From Apostichopus japonicus (lineage: Eukaryota > Echinodermata > Holothuroidea > Aspidochirotida > Stichopodidae), in NCBI RefSeq assembly GCF_037975245.1, contig NC_092569.1, positions 26,653,168-26,717,167 of the forward strand: DNA of 64,000 bases, given 5' to 3'. The position numbers were made by a program, and so were the translations under genes. This document shows, piece by piece, positions 40,660 through 53,640 of this stretch. The notes below the pieces were generated by a model. That model made no database searches. It was given only the letters and a program-made list of their open reading frames with translations, and was not told the origin of the DNA. Each line of letters starts with the position of its first letter. Position 1 is the stretch's first letter.

Positions 40660-43315
40660 AAAAGGGTAAAAGGGGAAAATGGTAAAATGGTAAAATGGTA
40701 AAACGGTAAAATGGTAAAATGGTAAAATGGTAAAATGATAAAATTTTTAAATGGTAAAATGGTAAAATGATAAAATTTTAAAATGGTAAAATGGTAAAAC
40801 GGTTAAACGGTAAAACGATAAAACGGTAAAATGGTAAAACGGTAATACGGTAAAATGGAAAAACGGTAAAATGGTAAAATGGTAAATGTTAAAATGGTAA
40901 GATGAAAAATGGTAAAATGGTAAAATGTCAATATGGTAAAATGGTAAAATGGTTAATAGATGATAAATATATGTGGCCTACAATAGTAACGAATAGTTAA
41001 ACTTACTTATGGATATCTGTGGCTTACAATACTTACAAATAGTTCAACTTACTTATGTATTTCTGCGGCTTACATTACTTACGAGTAGTTAAACTTACTT
41101 ATGAATATCTGTGGCTTAAATTACCTACGAATAGTTAAACTTACTTATGAATATATGTGGCTTACAATAGTAACGAATAGTTAAACTATATTATGGTTAA
41201 ACTATAATATAGTTAAACTAAATTATGAATATCTGAGATTTACATAAAAGGGTAAGTGGGTAAAATGCTAAAATGGTAAAACGGTAAAATGGTAAAATGG
41301 TAAAATGATAAAATTTTAAAATGGTAAAATGGTAAAACGGTTAAACGGTAAAACGATAAAACGGTAAAATGGTAAAACGGTAATACGGTAAAATGGAAAA
41401 ACGGTAAAACGGTAAAATGGTAAAATGTTAAAATGGTAAGATGAAAAATGGTAAAATGGTAAAATGTCAAAATGGTAAAATGGTAAAATCGTTAATAGAT
41501 GATAAATATATGTGGCCTACAATAGTAACGAATAGTTAAACTTACTTATGGATATCTGTGGCTTACAATACTTACAAATAGTTCAACTTACTTATGTATT
41601 TCTGTGGCTTATATTACTTACGAGTAGTTAAACTTAACAATGAATATCTGTGGCTTAAAATACTTACGAATAGTTCAACTTACTTATGAATATATGTGGC
41701 TTACAATAGTAACGAATAGTTAAACTAAATTATAGTTAAACTATAATATAGTTGAACTAAATTATGAATATCTGAGATTTACATAAAATGGTAAAAGGGT
41801 AAAAGGGTAAAAGAGTAAAAGGGTAAAAGAGTAAAAGAGTAAAAGAGTAAAAGAGTAAAAGAGTAAAAGAGTAAAAGAGTAAAAGAGTAAAAGAGTAAAA
41901 GAGTAAAAGAGTAAAAGAGTAAAAGAGTAAAAGAGTAAAAGAGTAAAAGAGTAAAAGAGTAAAAGAGTAAAAGAGTAAAAGAGTAAAAGAGTAAAAGAGT
42001 AAAAGAGTAAAAGAGTAAAAGAGTAAAAGAGTAAAAGAGTAAAAGAGTAAAAGAGTAAAAGAGTAAAAGAGTAAAAGAGTAAAAGAGTAAAAGAGTAAAA
42101 GAGTAAAAGAGTAAAAGAGTAAAAGAGTAAAAGAGTAAAAGAGTAAAAGAGTAAAAGAGTAAAAGAGTAAAAGGGTAACAGAGTAAAAGAGTAAAAGAGT
42201 AAAAGAGTAAAAGAGTAAAAGAGTAAAAGAGTAAAAGAGTAAAAGAGTAAAAGAGTAAAAATGTAAAATGGTAAAATGGTAAAATGGTAAAATGGTAAAA
42301 TGGTAAAATGGTAAAATGGTAAAATGGTAAAATGGTAAAATGATAAAATGGTAAAATGGTAAAATGTCAAAATGGTAAAATGGTAAAATCGTTAATAGAT
42401 GATAAATATATGTGGCCTACAATAGTAACGAATAGTTAAACTTACTTATGGATATCTGTGGCTTACAATACTTACAAATAGTTCAACTTACTTATGTATT
42501 TCTGTGGCTTATATTACTTACGAGTAGTTAAACTTAACAATGAATATCTGTGGCTTAAAATACTTACGAATAGTTCAACTTACTTATGAATATATGTGGC
42601 TTACAATAGTAACGAATAGTTAAACTAAATTATAGTTAAACTATAATATAGTTGAACTAAATTATGAATATCTGAGATTTACATAAAATGGTAAAAGGGT
42701 AAAAGGGTAAAAGAGTAAAAGAGTAAAAGAGTAAAAGGGTAACAGAGTAAAAGAGTAAAAGAGTAAAAGAGTAAAAGAGTAAAAGAGTAAAAGAGTAAAA
42801 GAGTAAAAGAGTAAAAGAGTAAAAGAGTAAAAGAGTAAAATGGTAAAATGGTAAAATGGTAAAATGGTAAAATGGTAAAATGGTAAAATGGTAAAATGGT
42901 AAAATGGTAAAATGGTAAAATGGTAAAATGGTAAAATAGTAAAATGGTAAAATGGTAAAATGGTAAAATGGTAAAATGGTAAAATGGTAAAATGGTAAAA
43001 TGGTAAAATGGTAAAATGGTAAAATGGTAAAATGGTAAAATGGTAAAATGGTAAAATGGTAAAATGGTAAAATGGTAAAATGGTTAAATGCTAAAATTGT
43101 TAAATTGTAAAATGGTTAAACTCTAAAATGGTAAAATGGTTAAATGGTAAAATGGTAAAATGGTAAAATGGTAAAATGGTAAATTGGTAAAACGGTAAAA
43201 CGGTAAAAGGCTAAAAGGCTAAAAGGGATGAATGGTAAAATAGTACAATTGTAAAATGGAAAAATGGTAAGATGATAAATGGTAAAATGGTAAAATGTCG
43301 AAATGGTAAAATGGT
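40660..43315 (+). repeat. four tandem modules: 46-bp units plus a GTAAAATG/GTAAAAGA period-8 array
   Basis: Four period-8 arrays start after the same landmark GATTTACATAAAA (40651, 41237, 41776, 42676) and end before the same ATAGATGATAAATA landmark. Arrays 1 and 2 are mainly GTAAAATG. Arrays 3 and 4 start as GTAAAAGA and switch to GTAAAATG. About 41500-41820 and 42400-42720 appear identical base for base over about 320 bp at a 900-bp offset. The modules differ mostly in period-8 copy number. Confidence 0.92.
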
Positions 43316-46219
43316 GAATAGATGATAAATACATGTGGCCTACAATAGTAACGAAAAGTTAAACTAACTTATGAATATCTGTGGCCTACAACAATAACAA
43401 ATTGTTCAACTTATTTATGAATATCTGTGGCTTACAATACTTGAAAGTGATTTAACTTAATTATGGATATCTGTGGCTTACAATAGTAGCGAATAATTAA
43501 ACTTACTTATGAATATCTTTGGCTTAAATTGTAACGAATAGTTACTAAATTATGAATATCTGTGGCTTACAACACTAACAAATAGTTAAACTTACTTATG
43601 AATATCTGTGGCTTACAATACTTATAAGTAATTAAACTTACATATGTATATTTATGGCTTAATATACCTACGAATAGTTAAACTTACTTATGAATATATT
43701 TGGCTTACAACAGTAACGAATAGTTAAACTAAATGATGAATATTTGTGGCTTACAACACTAACAAATAGTTCAACTTACTTATGAATATCCGTGCCTTAA
43801 AATACTTATAAGTAAATAAACTTACTTAATTATATCTATCATATATGTGGCTTACAATACTTAGGAAATAGTTGAACTAACTTATGAATATCTGTTGCAT
43901 AAGTTACCTACGAATAGTTAAACTTACTTATAAATATATATGGCTTTAAATACCTACGAATAGTTAAGTTTACTTATGAACATCTGTGGCTTACAATAGT
44001 AACGAAAAGATCAACTAAATGATAAATATCGTGGCTTACAATACTTACAAATAGTTCAACACACTTATGTTTCTGTGGCTTACTTTCCTTACGAACAGTT
44101 AAACTTACTAATGAATATCTGTGACTTACAATACTTACTAATAGTTCAACTTATTTATGACTATCTGTGGCTCAAAACAATAAAGGATTGTTAAACTTAT
44201 TTATGTATATCTCTGGCTTACGATACTTACATTACGAGTGATTCAATTTAATAATCAATATATGTGGCTTAAAATACCTACGAATGGTTAAACTTATGAA
44301 TTTCTGTGGCTTAAAATACCTAGGAATAGCAAACTTACTTATGAATATCTGTGGCTTACAATAGTAATTAATAGTAAAACTTACTTATGAATATCTGTGG
44401 CTTACAATAGTAACAAATAGTTTAACTTACTGATTAATATCTGTGGCTTACAATACTTGAAAGTAATTAAATTTAGTTATGAATATATGTGGCTTAAAAT
44501 ACTAACGAATAGTTAAACTCACTTATGAATATCTGTGGCTTAAATAGTAACGAAGAGATAAATTAAATTATGATTATCTTTGGCTTACAGTACTAATGAA
44601 TACGTTAACTTAGTTATGAATATCTTTGGCTTTCAATAGTTATAATATCTGTGGCTAACAACACTAACAAATAGTTCAACTTACTTTGAATATCATGCTT
44701 ATAAGTAATTAAATTTACTTATGAATATCTGTGGCTTACAACATTAACAAATAGTTAAACTTACTTATGAATACCTGTCGCTTACAATACTAAAAGAATA
44801 GTTAAACTTATTTATCAATATCTGTCAATTACAATACTGATGAATGGTTAAATATTATTATGATTATAGGTGACTTACAATATACCAAAGAATAGTTAAA
44901 CTCACTTATAAATATATGTGGCTTGAAAGACTTAGGAATATTTAAACTTACTTATGAATATCTGTCGCTTACAATACTTGAAAGTAATTAAGCTTAGTAA
45001 TGAATGTATGTGGCTTACAATAGTACCGAATAGTTAAACTTACTGAATAATATCTGTGGCTTACAATACTTGAAAGTAATTAAACTTACTTATGAATAGC
45101 TTTGGCTTAAATAGTAACGAATAGATAAATTAAATTATGAATATCTGTGGCTTACAATACTAATAAATACGTTAACTTACTTATGAATATATTTGGCTTT
45201 CAATACTTATAAGTAATTTCACTTAATTATGAATATCTGTGGCTCACAACACTAACAAATAGTTAAACTTACTTATGAATATCTTTGCCTTACAATACTT
45301 ATTAGTAATTAAACTAACTTACGTATATCTGTGGCTTAAATCACCAACGATTAGTTAAGCTTACTTATGAATATATGTGGCTTACAATAGTAACGAATAG
45401 CTAAACTAAATGATAAATATCGTGGCTTACAATCCTTACAAATAGTTCAACACACTAATGTATTTCTGTGGCTTACTTTCCTTACGAATAATTAAACTTA
45501 CTTATGAATATCTGTGGCTTACAATAATTAAGGCTTGTTAAACTTACTTATGTATACCTCTGGCTTACATTACTTACATTACGAGCGATTAAAATTAATT
45601 ATTAATATATGTTGCTAAAGATACCTATGAATAGTTAAACTTACTTATTAATATCTGTGACTTGCAATAGTAACGAATAGTTAAACTAATTCATGAATAT
45701 CTGTGGCTTACAACACTAACAAATAGTTCAACTTGAGTACGAAAATCTTTGGCTTACAATACTTATAAGTAATTTAACTTAATTATGAATATCCGTGGCT
45801 TAAAATACCTAGGAATAGTAAACTTGCTTATAAATATATGTGGCTTACAATAGTAACAAATAGATAAACTTACTTATAAATATCTTTAGCTTATAATACT
45901 TGAAAGTAATTAAACCTTATTATCAATATCTGTGGCTTACAATAGTAAAGAATAGTTAAACTTACTTAGAAATATCTGTGGCTTAAATAGTAACGAATAG
46001 TTAAACTTACTTATGAATATCTTTGGCTTACAATACTTATAAGTAATTTAACTAAATTATGAATATCTGTGGCTTACAACACTTACAAATAGTTAAACTT
46101 ACTTATGAATTTTTGTGGCTTACAATACTAATGAATAGTTTAACTAAATTATAGTTAAACTAAATTATAGTTAAATAAAAATATAGTTAAACTAATATAT
46201 GGATATCTGAGGCTTACAA

Positions 46220-48140
46220 GAAAGGTATAATTATAAAATGACAAAATGACAAAATGATAAAATGACAAAATGACCAAATGACCAAATGACCAAATGACCA
46301 AATGAAAAAAATGACTAAATGACCAAATGACCAAATGACCCAATGACCCAATGACCAAATGACCAAATGACCAAATGACCAAATGACCAAATGACCAAAT
46401 GACCAAATGACCAAATGACCAAATGACCAAATGACAAAATGACCAAATGACCAAATGACAAAATGACAAAAAGACCAAATGAAAAAAATGACCAAATGAC
46501 CTAATGACCAAATGACCAAATGACCCAATGACCCAATGACCCAATGACCCAATGATCAAATGACCAAATGACCAAATGACCAAATGACCAAATGACCAGA
46601 TGAAAAAAATGACTAAATGACCAAATGACCAAATGACCAAATGACCAAATGACCAAATGACCAAATGACCAAATGACCAAATGACCAAATGACCAAATGA
46701 CCAAATGACCAAATGACCAAATGACCAAATGACCAAATGACCAAATGACCAAATGACCAAATGACCAAATGACAAAATGACAAAAAGACCAAATGAAAAA
46801 AATGACCAAATGACCTAATGACCAAATGACCAAATGACCCAATGACCCAATGACCCAATGACCCAATGATCAAATGACCAAATGACCAAATGACCAAATG
46901 ACCAAATGACCAGATGAAAAAAATGACCAAATGACCAAATGACCAAATGACCCAATGACCCAATGACCCAATGACCAAATGACCAAATGACCAAATGACC
47001 AAATGACCAAATGACCAAATGACCAAATGACCAAATGACCAAATGACCAAATGACCAAATGACCAAATGACCAAATGACCAAATGACCAAATGACCAAAT
47101 GACCAAATGACCAAATGACCAAATGACCAAATGACCAAATGACCAAATGACAAAATGACAAAATGACAAAATGACAAAAAGACCAAATGAAAAAAATGAC
47201 CAAATGACCTAATGACCAAATGACCAAATGACCCAATGACCCAATGACCCAATGACCCAATGACCCAATGACCCAATGACCCAATGACCCAATGACCCAA
47301 TGACCCAATGACCCAATGACCCAATGACCAAATGACCAAATGACCAAATGACCAAATGACCAAATGACCAAATGACCAAATGACCAAATGACCAAATGAC
47401 CAAATGACCAAATGACCAAATGACCAAATGACCAAATGACAAAATGACCAAATGACCAAATGACCAAATGACAAAATGACAAAAAGACCAAATGAAAAAA
47501 ATGACCAAATGACCTAATGACCAAATGACCAAATGACCCAATGACCCAATGACCCAATGACCCAATGACCCAATGACCAAATGACCCAATGACCCAATGA
47601 CCCAATGACCAAATGACCAAATGACCAAATGACCAAATGACCAAATGACCAAATGACCAAATGACCAAATGACCAAATGACCAAATGACCAAATGACCAA
47701 ATGACACAATGACCCAATGACCCAATGACCCAATGACCCAATGACCCAATGACCAAATGACCAAATGACCAAATGACCAAATGACCAAATGACCAAATGA
47801 CCAAATGACCTAATGACCAAATGACCAAATGACCAAATGACCAAATGACCAAATGACCAAATGACCAAATGACCAAATGACCAAATGACCAAATGACCAA
47901 ATGACCAAATGACCAAATGACCAAATGACCAAATGACCAAATGACAAAATGACAAAATGACAAAATGACAAAATGACAAAATGACCAAATGACAAAATGA
48001 CAAAATGACCAAATGACCAAATGACCAAATGACCAAATGACCAAATGACCAAATGATCAAATGATCAAATGACCAAATGACCAAATGACCAAATGACCAA
48101 ATGGCCAATTGACCTAATGACCAAATGACAAAATGACAAA
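46220..48140 (+). repeat. period-8 block, GACCAAAT/GACCCAAT type, copy 2 (1.9 kb)
   Basis: About 240 units. GACCAAAT alternates with runs of GACCCAAT, and a marker GACCAAATGAAAAAAATGAC recurs at about 46470, 46787, 47182 and 47489, so the block is itself built of higher-order units of about 305-395 bp. It makes minus-strand open frames of up to 391 codons (46613-47788) that repeat an 8-residue pattern and are not genes. Confidence 0.95.
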
Positions 48141-50531
48141 AAACTTTATGAATATAATAATTTATGAATATATACATTATGAATATATGTGGCTTACAAT
48201 AGTAACAAATATTTAAACTTACTTATGAATATCTGTTGTTTACAATGCTTAAGGAATAGTTGAACTTAATTTCGAATATATGTGGCTTACAAAATACCTA
48301 CGAATGGTTAAACTAAATTATGAATATATTTGGCTTAGGAATAGTTGAACTTACTTATGAATATCTGTCGCCTACAATATTTATGAATAGTTAAACTTAC
48401 TTATGAATATCTGTGGCTTAAATAACATACGAATAGTTAAACTTACTTATGAATATCTGTGGCTCACATTCGTAACGAATAGTTAAATTTACTTAAAAAT
48501 ATATACGGTTTTAAATAATCACGAAGAGTTAAACTTACTTATAAATATATGTGGCTTATAATACTTACAAATAGTTCAACTTACTTATGAATATCTGTGG
48601 CTTACAATATACCTACGAATAGTTGAGCTTACTTATGCATATATTTGGCGAAAAATACTTGTGAATGGTTTAACTTACTTAGGAATATCTTTGGCTTACA
48701 ATACTTACGAATAGTTAAACTTACTAATGTATTTATGTGGCTTACAATACTAACGAATAGTTAAACTTACTTATGAATAGCTGTCGCTTACAATACTAAA
48801 GGAATAGTTAAACTTATTTATGAATATCTGTCGATTACAATACTTATGAATGGTTAAACATTATTATGAATATAGGTGACTTACAATATAGCAAAGCATA
48901 GTTAAACCCACTTATAAATATATATGGCTTACAAAAGTAACAAATAGTTAATATCACTTATAAATATATGTGGCTTGAAACGCTTAGGAATAGTTAAACT
49001 TACTTATGAATATCTGTGTCCACAATACTAAGGATGAGTAAACTTAATTATGAATATCTGTCGCTTACAATACTGAGGATGACTTAAACTTAATTATGAA
49101 TATCTGTGCCTTAAAATACCTACGAATAGTTAAACTCAAATATGAATATATGTGGCTGAAAATACCTACAAATAGTTAAACTTACTTATGAATATCTGTC
49201 GCTTACATTACTAAGGATGAGGTAAACTTAATTATGAATATCTGTGGCTTAAAATACCTACGAATAGCTAAACTTACTTATGAATATATGTGGCTTACAA
49301 TTCTTACGAATAGTTTAACTTATGAATGTATGTGGCTTAAAATCCTTAGGAGAGGTTAAACATACGTATGAATATATGTGGCTTACAATACCTACGAATA
49401 GTTAAACTAACTGATGCATATATGTGGCTTACAATACTTAGGAAATAGTTGAACTAACTTATGAATATCTGTTGCTTCAGTTACCTACGAATAGTTAAAC
49501 TTACTTATTGATATCTGTGGCTTAAAATATCTACGAATAGTTAAACTAACTAATGAATATATGTCGCTTACAATACTTAGGAATAGTTTAACTTACTTAT
49601 GAATATCTTTCGCTTACAATACTTAGGAATAGTTAAACTTACTTATGAATATCTGTCGCTTACAATACAGGGGATGACTTAAAATTAATACCTACGAATA
49701 GCTAAACTTACTTATGAATATATGTGGCTTACAATTCTTACGAATAGTTTAACTTATGAATGTATGTGGCTTAAAATCCTTTGGAGAAGTTAAACATACT
49801 TATGAATATATGTGGCTTACAATACCTAGGAATAGTTAAACTAGCTGATGCATATATGTGGCTTACAATACTTAGGAAATAGTTGAACTAACTTATGAAT
49901 ATCTGTTGCTTAAGTTACCTACGAATAGTTAAACTTACTTATGAATATCTATGGCTCACATTCGTAACGAATAGTTAAATTCACTTATAAATATAAATGG
50001 CTTTAAATACCTACGAATAGTTAAACATACTTATGAATATCTGTGGCTTACAATATACCTACAAATAGTTTAACTCATTTATGCATATATTTGGCTTATT
50101 ATACGTATAAATGGTTAAACTTACTTATAAATATATGTGGCTTACAATAGTTACGAAAAGCTCAACTTACTTATGAACATCTGTGGCTAACAATATACCT
50201 ACGAATAGTTTAACTTACTTATGCATACATTGGCGCACAATACTTGTGAAGGGTTTAAGTTACTAAGGAATATCTTTGGCTTACGATACTAACGAATAGT
50301 TAAAATTACTTATGAATATCTTTGGCTTAGAATACCTACGAATAGATAAACTAATTCATGAATATCTGTGGTTTACTTTACTTCCGAATAGTTAAGTTCA
50401 CTTATTAATATATGAGGCTTAAAATACTTACGAATAGTTTAACTTACTTATTCATATATTAGGCTTTTAATACTTAAGAATGATTAAACTTACTTATGAA
50501 TATATGTGGCTTACAATACTTACGAATAGTT

Positions 50532-50990
50532 AAATTTACTTATGAATAAGTTTGCTTAGAATACCTACGAATAGGTAAACTTACTCATGAATATCTGTGG
50601 TTTACTTGGCTTCCGAATAGTTAAGTTCACTTATTAATATATGAGGCTTAAAATACTTACGAATAGTTTAACTTACTTATGCATATATTGGGCTTATAAT
50701 ACTTAAGAATGATTAAACTTACTTATGAATATATGTGGCTTACAATACTTACGAATAGTTAAATTTACTTATGAATAAGTTTGCTTAGAATACCTACGAA
50801 TAGGTAAACTTACTCATGAATATCTGTGGTTTACTTGGCTTCCGAATAGTTAAGTTCACTTATTAATATATGAGGCTTAAAATACTTACGAATAGTTTAA
50901 CTTACTTATGCATATATTGGGCTTATAATACTTAAGAATGGTTAAACTTACTTATGAATATATGTGGCTTACAATACTTACGAATAGTTC
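50532..50990 (+). repeat. 229-bp tandem duplication of five satellite units
   Basis: AAATTTACTTATGAATAAG at 50532 and 50761 start two nearly identical 229-bp blocks sharing the unusual variant GGTTTACTTGGCTTCCG. They show recent local amplification inside the 46-bp array. Confidence 0.85.
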
Positions 50991-51165
50991 AACTTACTTA
51001 TAAACATATGTGGCTTACAATATACCTAAACAATTAGTTGAACTTACCTATGTATATTTGTGGCCTAAAATACCTAAGAATAGTTAAACTTACGTATGAA
51101 TATATGTTGCTTACAATACTAAGGAATAGTGAAAATTACTTAATATAGATACCTGTTGTATTGTC

Positions 51166-51314
51166 CCGTAGCATGGTAGCATGGTAGCACGGTAGCTCGG
51201 TAGCATGGTAGAAATATAGCAAGGTTGCCTTGTTACATGGTATCATAGCATGGCAGAATCGGAGCAATGTAGCATGGTAGTAAATTAACAAGGTAGCATG
51301 GTATCATGGTAGGA
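51166..51314 (+). repeat. period-8 block, GCATGGTA type, copy 4
   Basis: The most diverged copy, with the same flanks (CCTGTTGTATTGTCCCGTA on the left, GGATGAATATCTGTGACTA on the right). Confidence 0.85.
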
Positions 51315-51889
51315 TGAATATCTGTGACTACAATACTGAGGAATGTTTCAACTTAATTAAGTATATCTGAGGCTTAAAATACCAAAGAATAGTTAAACTT
51401 ACTATGAATATCTGTGGCTTACAATAGTAACGAATAGTTAAACTTACTTATGAATATCTGTTGTTTACCTTACTTACGAAAAGTTAAATTCCTTTATAAA
51501 TATATGTGGCTTACAGTAGTCTTGAACAGTTAAACTTACGTAAGAATATATGTGGCTTACAATACTTACAAATAGTTAAACTTACTTATGAATACTTGTG
51601 GCTTAGAATACTCACGTATAGTTAAACTTAATTAAGTATATCTGTGGCTTAAAATACCAAAGAATAGTTAAACTTACTTATGAATATCTGTGGCTTACAA
51701 TAGTAACGAATAGTTAAACTTACTTATGAATATATGTGGCTTAGACATTTACGTATAGTTAAACTTGATTATGAATACTTGTGGCTTTCAATACTTCAAA
51801 TAGTTAAACTTACTAATGTATATATGAGACATAAAATACTAACGATAAGTTAAACTTACTTATGTATATATGTGGCTAACAATACTAAC

Positions 51890-52740
51890 GAATAGGATGA
51901 AATGGTGATGAATTGGTGATAAAAAAAGAGTGAAGAAATGGTGATGAAATGGTGATGAATTGGTGATAAAAAATGGTGATGGAAATGGTGATGGTAATGG
52001 TGATGGATGGTGATAAAATGGTTATGAATTGGTTATGAAATGGTGATGAAATGGTGATGAAATGGTGATGAAATGTTGATGAAATGGTGATTAAATGGTG
52101 ATGAAATGGTGATGAAAAGGTGATGAAATGGTGATGAAATGGTAATAAAATGGCGATAAAATGGTGATAAATTGGTGATAAAATTTTGATAAAATAGTGG
52201 TAAAATTGTGATCAAATGGTGATCAAATGGTGATAAAATGGTGATAAAATTGTGATCAAATGATGATAAAATGTGATTAAATAAAATGATGATAAAATGG
52301 TAAAATGGTAAAATGATAAATGGTGATGAAAATGGTGATAAAATGGTGATAAAATTGAAAAACTATAAAATAACCAAAAAATTGGTGATAAAAAAAATGG
52401 TGATAAAAAAATGGTGATGGAAATTGCGATGGAAATGGTGATGGAAATGGTGATGGAAATAGTGATGGAACTGTGATGGAAATGGTGATGAAAATGGTGA
52501 TAAACTTGGAAAACTATAAAATAACCAAAAAATTGGTGATAACAAAAATGGTAGTAACAAAAATGGTGATAAAAAAATGGTGATGGAAATTGCGATGGAA
52601 ATGGTGATGGAAATAGTGATGGAACTGTGATGGAAATGGTGATGAAAAGTTGATGAAATGGTGATAAAGAAATGGTCATAACAAATATGGTGATAACAAA
52701 TATGGTGATAACAAAAATGGTGACAAAAATGGTAATGCAA
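51890..52740 (+). repeat. GAAATGGTGAT-type array, period about 11 bp
   Basis: Units of GATGAAATGGT, drifting to GATAAAATGGT. A longer block containing AACTATAAAATAACCAAAAA recurs at about 52364 and 52515 (151 bp apart). Minus-strand open frames rich in His, Phe, Ile and Ser here are by-products. Confidence 0.92.
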
Positions 52741-52750
52741 TATGCAATAT

Positions 52751-52756
52751 TTTATT
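52751..52756 (-). terminator. possible minus-strand poly(A) signal after the exon-like units
   Basis: AATAAA on the minus strand, 9 nt after a plausible acceptor CAATTTGCAG (minus), downstream of the last exon-like unit. It would fit the 3' end of a minus-strand gene, if that gene exists. Confidence 0.25.
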
Positions 52757-53640
52757 CAAAACACTCTGCAAATTGAAATAGAAACATATAATAAACTCAT
52801 TGCAATACAAACACATGCGTTATTACTCTTTTGCTCGTGGCAAGAGGCTGGGCGGTAGCTGGTGGAACTTGGTTGGTGGTGGATTTTGTTATTTGGTTGC
52901 TGGAGACGTTTGGAACATCTATAAATATATAAACTAAAAAAGAACATTAGTTTAAACACTCTTCAAATCGGCATAAAATATATAGTAAAATCATTGCAGT
53001 ACCAACACACATACGTTATTACTCTTTGGCTCGTGGCAAAAGGCTGGGCGGTAGCTGGAAGCTGGTGGAATGTGGTTGGTGTGGTATTGTTAGTTGGTTG
53101 CTGGAGACGTCTGGAACATCTATAAATATATAAACTAAAAAAGAACATTAGTTTAAACACTCTTCAAATCGGTATAAAATATATAGTAAAATCATTGCAG
53201 TACCAACACACATACGTTATTACTCTTTGGCTCGTGGCAAAAGGCTGGGACGGTAGCTGGAAGCTGGTGGAATTTGGTTGGTGGTGGTATTTGTTAGTTG
53301 GTTGCTGGAGACGTCTGGAACATCTGTAAATTTATAAACTGAAAAGAACAATCAGGCATTTTATTTTAGTTTAAACATTCTTCAAATCGGCATAAAAAAT
53401 ATATAGTAAAATCATTGCAATACCAACACACATACGTTATTACTCTTTTGCTCGTGGCAAAAGGCTGGGGGAAGGTAGCTGGTGGAAGGTGGTGGTATTT
53501 GTTATTTGGTGGCTGGAGTGGTCTGGAACATCTATAAAATATAAACTAGAGAGAACAATCAGGCATTTCTTTAACAAATCTGCATAAATATATGTATTAA
53601 CATCATTGCAATACAAATTACAAATATCAATTACAAATAT

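Larger units (their letters stand above)
26430..51890 (+). repeat. giant array of about 46-bp satellite units (about 25 kb including inserts)
   Basis: The unit runs approximately AATAGTTAAACTTACTTATG then AATATCTGTGGCTTACAATA then CTTACG, with variants ATATACCTACG, TAGTAACG and CTAAAGG at the end, so spacing varies between about 44 and 48 bp. Span divided by unit, excluding inserts, gives several hundred copies (of order 450-500). The motif ACTTAYGAATA occurs twice in the consensus unit, hinting at an older half-size unit. Larger blocks are duplicated inside it (for example 28150-28580 matches 31810-32235). No gene is seen anywhere in it. Embedded blocks of 8-bp repeats are listed separately. 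Confidence 0.97.

Noticed and set aside
46155-48177. Long minus-strand open frames (up to 391 codons) with repeated FGHLVIWS, and similar ones at 35108-35597 and 41762-42370
   Set aside because: They are a by-product of an 8-bp repeat without stops on that strand. All frames give the same peptide, with no splice, start or codon-use evidence.
26430-51890. CRISPR-like array of regular repeats
   Set aside because: The units are contiguous and similar throughout, with no unique spacers, no cas genes and a eukaryotic context.
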